Of a DNA stretch of 5,146 bases, positions 1 through 4,967 are shown piece after piece. The notes beneath the pieces are model-generated. The model was not told where the DNA came from, made no database searches, and was given only the letters and a program-made list of their open reading frames with translations. Where the stretch lies: the NCBI GenBank assembly GCA_964384415.1, contig CAYLMV010000196.1, positions 1-5,146 of the forward strand, given 5' to 3'. A program made the translations under genes and the position numbers. This DNA comes from JAGVPT01 sp964384415. Its GTDB lineage: Bacteria; Bacteroidota; Ignavibacteria; UBA10030; UBA8401. Position 1 is the stretch's first letter; each line of letters opens with the position of its first letter.

Positions 1-139
1 TACTGCCAATTCCATGTAGTTCATTGCGCGGACGTATCTGCTGATCGTATCATTCCCGGCGTACTGCCGCGCTGCGAAATCGTCCACGGCTGGGTCCAGC
101 TTATCGCGACGATATCTGGCGGGAAGAGACTGGTTAGCC
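1..139 (-). repeat. Element F: attC-like site, truncated at the left window edge
   Basis: Read on the minus strand, it begins with the core box GGCTAAC (133-139), then the spacer CAGTC shared with the other copies, and continues with sequence related to element C. Positions 24-55 match 2027-2058 with two differences, and the box at 71-90 matches 1481-1500 with two differences. The right-hand GTTRRRY core lies outside the window. The stop codon TAA of the neighbouring gene (134-136) falls inside the core box, so gene and site are directly fused, a common arrangement in integron cassettes. Confidence 0.62.
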
Positions 140-565
140 AGCCACAACCTCTATGCCTTTAGATTTCGCCAATTCCACTATCTGCGGCTTTATCTCCTTA
201 TGTTGCTGGTAAGTAATATTACTCAAATCTATTTCGTATTTCTGCCCAGACTTTGTTATGAGCGATATTGCGTATATCGCTAGCTCGAATCTTGAGACAT
301 CATCCCACTTTATGTCTATAGTCGTTCGAAACCTAAGTTTTCCTTTTATACCGACTTCATCAAACGCCACAGTTTTAAATTCATACAGCTTCCAATAGTA
401 GAACCCACCGACCATTAGCACAATTCCAAAAGCGAGATCAATGTAACGCAGCTCATTTTGTTGGAAGAACGATTGCAGGACATTAACTATGCCCACAAGC
501 ATCATCCATCCGCGGCTGAACGCAGACTTGTTTGATGGCTCCAACTCAAGTAAGATGCTTTTCAT
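134..565 (-). CDS. Hypothetical two-helix membrane protein with a PH-like C-terminal region
   Basis: Complete 143-residue protein of unknown function. Two hydrophobic segments, about residues 19-34 (GWMMLVGIVNVLQSFF) and 43-59 (DLAFGIVLMVGGFYYWK), form a probable hairpin in the inner membrane. The rest, about 63-140, is soluble and alternates short strands (VAFDEVGIKGKLRF, TIDIKWDDVSRFEL, YAISLITKSGQKYEIDL) with a final helix (QHKEIKPQIVELAKSKG). That order of strands plus one C-terminal helix resembles small bacterial PH-domain membrane proteins; this is pattern-based, not a motif match. The start is the first ATG after the element E core, with a 25-base leader and a weak AGGG (575-578) nine bases upstream. 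The stop overlaps the core box of element F. The gene is AT-richer than the flanking elements. It is the last gene visible in the transcription direction. Confidence 0.72.
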   Translation of the reverse strand: MKSILLELEPSNKSAFSRGWMMLVGIVNVLQSFFQQNELRYIDLAFGIVLMVGGFYYWKLYEFKTVAFDEVGIKGKLRFRTTIDIKWDDVSRFELAIYAISLITKSGQKYEIDLSNITYQQHKEIKPQIVELAKSKGIEVVAG

Positions 566-590
566 AGACTTTGACCCTGATGATTTGTCT

Positions 591-664
591 GGCGAACGGA
601 CCGGAGATCCCGCTAAAAAGCCACGGGATATTCCGCGCTTCCTGGCGGGGACCGACTGTTTAGA
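591..664 (-). repeat. Element E: short attC-like site (74 bp) with degenerate cores
   Basis: On the minus strand it opens with TCTAAAC (658-664) followed by AGTCGGTCCCCGC and closes with GCGGGATCTCCGGTCC then GTTCGCC (591-597). Positions 633-658 match 2109-2134 of element C with one difference, but the long middle part of C is missing. GGTCCCCGC can pair with most of GCGGGATCTCC, as the inner boxes of an attC do. Both outer cores depart from the other copies (AAAC rather than AAC-C; GTTCGCC rather than GTTAGAA), so the pairing of the outer boxes is weakened and the site may be poor or inactive. It ends 26 bases after the stop of the upstream gene. Confidence 0.6.
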
Positions 665-690
665 TTGCCCACAGAATGGGACTTTTGGAA

Positions 691-1428
691 TTAGAACGTA
701 AATCCCTTTTTTCCAAGCCCAACCCCATAGAACCCGAATAGTGCGTTTTCTATCTTTATCGTGGAAAATTCAAGAGTGATGAAGCCATCCAGGGGCAGCA
801 TGAAAGATACATCGGTTGAAAGGCTCGGCGCCAAATAATTCGAAGTAATATGGTGGTTTGGATCTTGGATTTCTTCAAAATAAGTTTGGTAATTTCCGAT
901 ACTTGGTGCAAGCGTGAGTGTGATTAGCTTTCCTGCCAGAGTATAGGGAAACATGATGCTAAAGTTGTAGACTTTAGCAGTTGTGACGCGACGTTCGCTC
1001 AAGAACACATAAGGCTGGTTGTCATCCCCATTTGCCTCCGACATGCCTGCGAGTAATACAACCCCGAATGAAGAGAGTGAGGATAAGCTGTCTGAAAACT
1101 TAAGGTATATATTACCGCCGTATGAGGTAAAGGTAATTGGAAGTACTTGGACTCCCAACTCGAAGCGCGGAGCTAGCCCCAGATGATAATTGGGAGTAAG
1201 GATGTATGGTTTCCGGGTGAAATCATTGGTCGTGTGATCATTGACGTAGGCTTGAAAATAAAGAGCCTCTTCGAATGATATAAAGTATTTTGACTCACCC
1301 GGCTCCAATGCTGTCGCGTCTTGAAAGTGACTTACACTCAATATAGGGTTTGCCGAGCAGGAAATAAGAACAGTTGAGAGAAGAAACGAGACGGTAAATG
1401 CAAATATGTGTTTTGCTCGAGCGTTCAT
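691..1428 (-). CDS. Hypothetical lipoprotein, outer-membrane beta-structure-like
   Basis: Complete 245-residue protein, family not recognised. The N-terminus is a lipoprotein signal: basic MNARAKH, hydrophobic core, and lipobox LISC with the lipidated cysteine at residue 24, followed by Ser (no Asp at +2), so outer-membrane placement is expected by the usual rule. The mature part is rich in alternating polar/aromatic strands (for example around FELGVQVLPITF, NIYLKFSD, VYNFSIMFPYTL, FITLEFSTIKI) and ends in ...GKKGFTF with a terminal Phe, a habit of outer-membrane beta-barrel chains. A lipidated small barrel or beta-sandwich is therefore possible, but this is inference. The start lies 19 bases inside the cassette after the element D core; no Shine-Dalgarno is seen, and the leader is AT-rich. 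The stop TAA sits in TTCTAAT, itself resembling an attC core. No enzymatic motif is visible. Confidence 0.74.
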   Translation of the reverse strand: MNARAKHIFAFTVSFLLSTVLISCSANPILSVSHFQDATALEPGESKYFISFEEALYFQAYVNDHTTNDFTRKPYILTPNYHLGLAPRFELGVQVLPITFTSYGGNIYLKFSDSLSSLSSFGVVLLAGMSEANGDDNQPYVFLSERRVTTAKVYNFSIMFPYTLAGKLITLTLAPSIGNYQTYFEEIQDPNHHITSNYLAPSLSTDVSFMLPLDGFITLEFSTIKIENALFGFYGVGLGKKGFTF

Positions 1429-1447
1429 TGGAATTGCATATTTGGCA

Positions 1448-1531
1448 ACCTAACGGATCGGAGCTCCCGCGAACTGTCGCGCGGCGAAATCGTCGACGGC
1501 TACTTCCGTCAGCTTGAGCGACTGGTTAGAA
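1448..1531 (-). repeat. Element D: attC-like site, 84 bp
   Basis: Minus-strand left core TTCTAAC (1525-1531), spacer CAGTC, and right core GTTAGGT (1448-1454) preceded by GCGGGAGCTCCGATCC. The outer boxes are complementary over TAAC/GTTA plus the adjoining C/G. The middle keeps the conserved box at 1481-1500 (core GAAATCGTCGACGG) but lacks about 110 bp present in element C, so it looks like an internal-deletion relative with preserved ends. The size is well inside the range reported for attC sites. It separates the cupin gene from the downstream lipoprotein gene. Confidence 0.68.
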
Positions 1532-1549
1532 CGCAGACGGTAGACTAAT

Positions 1550-1891
1550 TTATAGCATTTCTACTTCTTCAGGTACTACGAAGAACATTATACAGCCTGA
1601 TTTTGAAAAAACCGAGTGTTTTGCTCCGGGAGGAGTATATAAATAATCTCCTGCGCTTAATTCGTCTGGACCAAAGCGCACGCTACCTTCCAGAACAAAT
1701 ACTTCTTCGCCTCCAGGATGATTATGGTTGGGGTAAGAAGCCCCAGCATCAAATTTTAACAAGAAAGTCGGAGGCCTATGTGTCGCTTGATCAAAGCGTA
1801 AGACCTTTATATAAACACCGTCAGTTTTTACACCCTCTTCTACTAGCGGCTTCCAATCCAACTGCGCACTTTGTGCAATTTGCCGTTTCAT
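1550..1891 (-). CDS. Small single-domain cupin protein (ChrR-type cupin fold), probable metal binder
   Basis: Complete 113-residue protein made of one cupin beta-barrel. Cupin motif 1, G-x5-H-x-H-x3-E-x6-G, is matched exactly by G50, H56, H58, E62 and G69 (within YPNHNHPGGEEVFVLEG). Motif 2, G-x5-P-x-G-x2-H, is matched by G81, P87, G89 and H92; the usual final Asn is Ser96. H56, H58, E62 and H92 form a complete set of metal ligands. The sequence style (WKPLVEEGVKTDGVYIKVLRFD before the barrel) recalls the cupin domain of ChrR anti-sigma factors and stand-alone relatives, but there is no N-terminal zinc-binding anti-sigma part and no sigma-factor gene nearby. Substrate and reaction are unknown; it is likely cytoplasmic, as no signal is seen. 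The start has no Shine-Dalgarno; the leader just before ATG is A-rich (CATAAACAA). It stands alone between elements C and D as a compact cassette of about 0.5 kb. Confidence 0.88.
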   Translation of the reverse strand: MKRQIAQSAQLDWKPLVEEGVKTDGVYIKVLRFDQATHRPPTFLLKFDAGASYPNHNHPGGEEVFVLEGSVRFGPDELSAGDYLYTPPGAKHSVFSKSGCIMFFVVPEEVEML

Positions 1892-1944
1892 TTGTTTATG
1901 CAGTTTATTGATGATCGTTCTTCTATTCCAATGTCATTTGTGCG

Positions 1945-2141
1945 TTCTAACGGACCAGAGCTCCCGCCCAAAAAAGGAGAGGGGTAAATAAGCTGCGGCG
2001 CCGGACTGTTAATTTCATCCGGTTCGTTGCGCGGACGTATCTGCCGATCATATCATTCTCTGCGAACTTCCGCACGGCGAAATCGTCGACCGCAAGTTTC
2101 AGCCTGTCCCGCGCTTCCTAGCGGGGACCGACTGGTTAGAA
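1945..2141 (-). repeat. Element C: full-length attC-like site, 197 bp
   Basis: The best complete copy. Minus-strand left core TTCTAAC (2135-2141) and right core GTTAGAA (1945-1951) are perfect 7-base inverted repeats. Inside them are spacers CAGTC and GGTCC, then GGTCCCCGC facing GCGGGAGCTC, which pair over CCCGC/GCGGG with unpaired extra bases next to the stem, as expected for attC inner boxes. The middle carries a local hairpin (2106-2128), the conserved box at 2074-2093, a 32-base block shared with element F (2027-2058) and a 16-base block shared with element A (1985-2000 versus 5007-5022). At 197 bp it is longer than most described attC sites. The 1892-2227 gap between genes holds this element, the cupin leader, and an AT-rich 3' tail of the repeat-protein gene in which I see nothing else. 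Confidence 0.68.
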
Positions 2142-2227
2142 TACATGCAGAAAATCATTTTTTATAAGAGACAAATGAGAAAATAGCTAATCGAAGGACA
2201 CGTAATCATTCCACGCTCTTTCGGTCA

Positions 2228-4330
2228 CTATCTCAACAGCAACAGCTTCTTCGTCGTGCTATATGTTCCTGCCTGCAGACGATAAAAATATACGCCGCTC
2301 GAAATATTCGTCGCATCCCATTGCCGTGTATAACTTCCAGCATCCATTTCTCCGGAGACAACAGTTGCTGCTTCTCTACCCAGCATATCAAAAACCTTTA
2401 ACGCGACAAAGGATCGTGTTGGAAGCGTGAATGAAATTGCTGTCGTTGGGTTGAAAGGGTTTGGATAGTTCTGTGAAAGCGAAAACATCGCGGGGACTGG
2501 TATCTCAGTCGCTATTACAGTAGTAATCATCTCGGATATTGGTCGCGTCCAGACGCCGCCACGCGAAGTCCCTGCAAATACTTTGTTGCCGCTGACCGAA
2601 AGAGCATTAACAGCAGGGAGGGTGGCCAAACCCGAATTAACCGACGTCCAACTAGTACCATTGTTGGTGGAAAGAAAAATGCCATAGTTTGATGTTCCGG
2701 CAAAAAGATTGGCGCCGCTGACGGCGAGAGTATTAACGTCACCCAAAGGCAAGCCAGAATTGGCTGCTGTCCAACTTGAGCCCCTGTTTGTCGAAAGAAA
2801 AAGGCCTTCGTAGGTCGCCGCAAAGAGATTGTTACCAATGACTGCGAAAGCCGTCACGTGAGGGTCGGTTAGTCCATCATTGACATTTGTCCAACTAGAG
2901 CCGTTGTTGGTCGAAAGAAAAATATTGCGATCAGTGGATGCAAAGAGATTGCTATTGATGAACGCGAGAGCTTGAACAACTGTGTTGGTCAGGCCCGAAT
3001 CGGCAGGTGCCCAGCTGGTACCGTTGTCGGTCGATAGAAACAGGCCGCCCGCGATGCCAGCAAAAAGATTGCCATTGCTGACGGCAAGAGAATAAACAAT
3101 AGGGAATGTCAGGGCCGAATTGACAGCGGTCCAATTCAGACCATTATTGGTTGAAAGAAAAATGCCACCACTCCTGTAACCAGCAAAAAGATTGCTATCA
3201 CTAACAGCAAATGCTTGTATAAAGCTATTACCATCGTTGCCGACGATCAAACCCGAATTGACAGCTGTCCAGGTATTGCCTCCATTTGTCGAAATAAATA
3301 CACCTCCTCCCAAAGTGCCCGCAAAAAGATTGCTGTCCTTGACCGCAAAGGAAAGAACGTCTGTGTTAATCAGGCCAGAATTGACAGCGGCCCAATTGGT
3401 GCCATTGTTGGTGGAGAGGAAGACGCCGCCGCCACTCGTGCCTGCGAATAGATTGTTGCCATCCGCTGCAATAGTCCTGACATAAGAGAAGTTTAAGCCA
3501 GAATCGGCCGCTGTCCAATTTATGCCGTTGTCGGTGGAAAGAAAGAGGCCGTTCCCGCCAGTGCCCGCGAAAAGATTGCCGTCTTTGACCGCTAGGGAAA
3601 AAACAACTGTGTTGGTCAAGCCAGAATTAACAGCCGTCCAATTGGTGCCGTTGTTGGTTGAGAGAAAAACGCCGCCACCATAAGTGCCTGCGAATAGATT
3701 GCTGCCATTGACGGTAACAGCTTGAACGGCTGTATTTGTCAATCCAGAGTTGACTGCTTTCCAACTGGTGCCGTTGTTGGTTGAAAGGAAGACGCCACCC
3801 GCGTAAGATCCCGCAAAGAGATTGGTGTCGCTGATGGCAAGAGCTGAACATCTTGTGTTTCTCAATCCCTTATTGACAGCTGTCCAACTAGTGCCGTTGT
3901 TGGTCGAGAGAAAGACGCCGTCACCATCAGTCCCTGCGAAAAGATTGCTTCCGCTAGCGGCGAGAGCAAGAACGTCTGTGTTAATCAAGCCAGAATTGAC
4001 AGCGGCCCAATTGGTGCCGTTGTTTGTTGAGAGAAAGACGCCGCCGCCACAAGTGCCTGCGAATAGATTACCATTACAGACAGCAAGCGTTTGAACGTTT
4101 ACGTTTGTTAGACCGGTATTGACGGCGGTCCAATTTATGCCATTGTTGGTTGAGAGAAAAACGCCGCCGCTCAATAAGCCGACGAAAAGATTGCTTCCGT
4201 TGACAGCAAAACCTTCGACTAGGCCTCCGCCAAATGGCCCGTTAGTTTGGACCCACTGCGCCTGGGATTCACACAACGGAAAAATGGACATGACAACTAA
4301 CAAAGGACTGATCTTTAACACATCTTTCAT
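2228..4330 (-). CDS. Secreted Asp-box (BNR-like) beta-propeller repeat protein with T9SS type A sorting domain
   Basis: Complete 700-residue exported protein. Residues 1-24 are a signal peptide (MKDVLK, hydrophobic run, likely cut at SQA|QW). Residues about 26-600 are fourteen tandem repeats of about 41 residues of the type SGL-N-x-V-x-x-LAV-x-x-x-NLFAGT-x-GGGVFLSTNNGTSWTAVN. Thirteen have an Asp-box-like S-T-N/D-x-G-x-x-W; two keep the classical Asp (STDNGINW, STDNGTSW), and the fourteenth (GTSRGGVWTR) is a degenerate cap. Fourteen units suit two seven-bladed propellers (inference). Residues about 621-700, NYPNPFNPTT to KKLLLLR, form a T9SS type A C-terminal domain, known to direct export across the outer membrane and surface attachment or release. 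No catalytic residues are evident; binding or adhesion is likelier than enzyme activity. The start is supported by the signal peptide and an AGGA (4335-4338) four bases upstream. At 2.1 kb it is large for a cassette gene. Confidence 0.9.
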   Translation of the reverse strand: MKDVLKISPLLVVMSIFPLCESQAQWVQTNGPFGGGLVEGFAVNGSNLFVGLLSGGVFLSTNNGINWTAVNTGLTNVNVQTLAVCNGNLFAGTCGGGVFLSTNNGTNWAAVNSGLINTDVLALAASGSNLFAGTDGDGVFLSTNNGTSWTAVNKGLRNTRCSALAISDTNLFAGSYAGGVFLSTNNGTSWKAVNSGLTNTAVQAVTVNGSNLFAGTYGGGVFLSTNNGTNWTAVNSGLTNTVVFSLAVKDGNLFAGTGGNGLFLSTDNGINWTAADSGLNFSYVRTIAADGNNLFAGTSGGGVFLSTNNGTNWAAVNSGLINTDVLSFAVKDSNLFAGTLGGGVFISTNGGNTWTAVNSGLIVGNDGNSFIQAFAVSDSNLFAGYRSGGIFLSTNNGLNWTAVNSALTFPIVYSLAVSNGNLFAGIAGGLFLSTDNGTSWAPADSGLTNTVVQALAFINSNLFASTDRNIFLSTNNGSSWTNVNDGLTDPHVTAFAVIGNNLFAATYEGLFLSTNRGSSWTAANSGLPLGDVNTLAVSGANLFAGTSNYGIFLSTNNGTSWTSVNSGLATLPAVNALSVSGNKVFAGTSRGGVWTRPISEMITTVIATEIPVPAMFSLSQNYPNPFNPTTAISFTLPTRSFVALKVFDMLGREAATVVSGEMDAGSYTRQWDATNISSGVYFYRLQAGTYSTTKKLLLLR
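2231..2470 (-). other. T9SS type A C-terminal sorting domain (within the repeat protein)
   Basis: Codes residues 621-700. Visible landmarks: the NYPNPFNPTT entry motif, a strand set ending LPTRSFVALKVFDMLGRE, the AGSYTRQWDATN turn, SSGVYFYRLQAG, and a basic/hydrophobic tail KKLLLLR. In this family the domain is recognised by the Por secretion machinery in the outer membrane and often removed afterwards. None of the secretion genes lies in this window, so export depends on a system encoded elsewhere. Confidence 0.92.
2531..4255 (-). repeat. Tandem coding repeats of about 123 bp (14 units)
   Basis: Coding repeats of about 41 codons encode the propeller blades. Most units are 120-123 bp; unit 9 has an insertion (IVGNDGNSFIQ). 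Units differ mainly in the strand after SGL and in the stretch before the Asp box, while NLFAGT and FLSTNNG are nearly fixed. Positions 3353-3455 and 3968-4070 are about 92% identical and lie exactly 615 bp (five units) apart, which points to duplication of a five-unit block or gene conversion within the gene. Confidence 0.9.
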
Positions 4331-4334
4331 TCTA

Positions 4335-4338
4335 TCCT
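4335..4338 (-). promoter_or_regulatory. Weak ribosome binding site of the T9SS repeat protein
   Basis: AGGA lies four bases before the ATG at 4330 (ATAGGATAGA-ATG). The spacing is short, so it is only moderate support for the start, which rests mainly on the signal peptide. Confidence 0.4.
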
Positions 4339-4400
4339 ATTGGAATATTGGAAGAACAATTATGATTCGCCACAGGGGTTACATGAAATGTACTTCGTGT

Positions 4401-4516
4401 GTTCTAAGGGATCGGAACTCCGGCAATAACCGGCTTGAGCCTCTGGTTCGGCGGCACACGGATATTCAGCACAATGGCTCTGAGAGATTATCACACGCTT
4501 GACCAAGCGATCCAAG
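4401..4516 (-). repeat. Element B: divergent attC-like remnant
   Basis: Only the distal half is clearly related to the other elements: minus-strand GGAGTTCCGATCC followed by CTTAGAAC (4401-4408), against GGAGCTCCGATCC-GTTAGGT in element D. The first base of the core, the one next to the expected strand-exchange point, is C instead of G (position 4408). The gene-proximal half has no TCTAAC or CAGTC; instead GGATCG (4507-4512) mirrors CGATCC. Two small hairpins are present: CCGGCAATAACCGG (4420-4433) and CGCTTGGTCAAGCG (4497-4510). The left limit on the gene side is uncertain. The site may be a decayed attC, or one from a different attC family that recombined with a local end. Confidence 0.42.
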
Positions 4517-4518
4517 GG

Positions 4519-4917
4519 CTAATCATCATTCCTATTTCTTGAATTCTCTGCGCTTTTGGACATGGAGTTGATGATAACGTACACAATCACAACATCTGCG
4601 ATTCCTAGGCAGACGTATGCAGCTATAGTTCTGGATCTTGCTGAAATGACCTTTCGATCCCATTCGGCTTGTGCTCGTTGATAGGCTTGAAAAGCAGCCG
4701 GGGGTGATTGGGGGGTCGGCAGTTCAACGTGCCCCTGACGGGCGTCGAACTGATCCTGATAGTATGAAAGCCAAACTGAATCCTTGTCCTCGGTAGCTGG
4801 CGGTGCCTCGATGCGAAAGTTGCCGGCGTGTTGCGAGGCGCTGCAAGATACCAGTAAGGTTCCGATTATAAAAGGCATCAGGAATCGAATAAGCTGGTGT
4901 ACGTTACAACGTGTCAT
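4519..4917 (-). CDS. Hypothetical small lipoprotein with a C-terminal membrane helix
   Basis: 132-residue protein of unknown family. I start it at 4917 rather than at the in-frame ATG at 5049, because 4917 has a good GGAG ribosome site and directly gives a lipoprotein signal (MTRCNVHQLIRFLMPFIIGTLLVSC, lipobox LVSC, Cys25), while the upstream stretch lies largely in element A. After Cys25 comes a polar, Pro/Gln/Ala-rich region (about 26-92, with PPATEDKDS and ELPTPQSPPAAFQAYQRAQAEWDRK), then a hydrophobic helix at about 97-117 (RTIAAYVCLGIADVVIVYVIINS) and a charged tail ending NRNDD. A lipid anchor plus a second membrane span on so small a protein is unusual; a spanning helix would suggest inner-membrane retention. 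It lies between elements A and B with a leader of about 50 bases after the element A core. The stop is TAG, close to element B. Confidence 0.7.
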   Translation of the reverse strand: MTRCNVHQLIRFLMPFIIGTLLVSCSASQHAGNFRIEAPPATEDKDSVWLSYYQDQFDARQGHVELPTPQSPPAAFQAYQRAQAEWDRKVISARSRTIAAYVCLGIADVVIVYVIINSMSKSAENSRNRNDD

Positions 4918-4923
4918 GGCTTG

Positions 4924-4927
4924 CTCC
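4924..4927 (-). promoter_or_regulatory. Ribosome binding site deciding the start of the 132-residue lipoprotein
   Basis: GGAG is followed by six bases (CAAGCC) and then ATG at 4917. It is the clearest Shine-Dalgarno in the window and supports the internal start over the ATG at 5049, which lies inside element A and would add 44 residues before the signal peptide. Confidence 0.65.
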
Positions 4928-4967
4928 GACTGAGCATGATGTCGACTTTGATTATGATTTTTGTTCA

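Noticed and set aside
489..701. 70-residue open frame on the plus strand
   Set aside because: It runs antisense over the start of the PH-like gene and across element E, has no ribosome site or recognisable protein features, and is explained by the element sequence.
1603..1911. 102-residue plus-strand open frame
   Set aside because: It is fully antisense to the cupin gene, whose complete metal motifs show which strand is real.
2531..4255. CRISPR-like or minisatellite array
   Set aside because: The period is 123 bp in frame throughout, units diverge mostly within codons, and the product is a coherent Asp-box repeat protein.
3192..4502. Several plus-strand and alternate-frame open frames over the repeat gene
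   Set aside because: They are shadows of the 123 bp coding repeat; their own repeated motifs (PPLVPANRLL type) arise from reading the same repeats in another frame.
4420..4510. Hairpins as Rho-independent terminators
   Set aside because: Stems are only 4-6 bp and no T-run follows on either strand.
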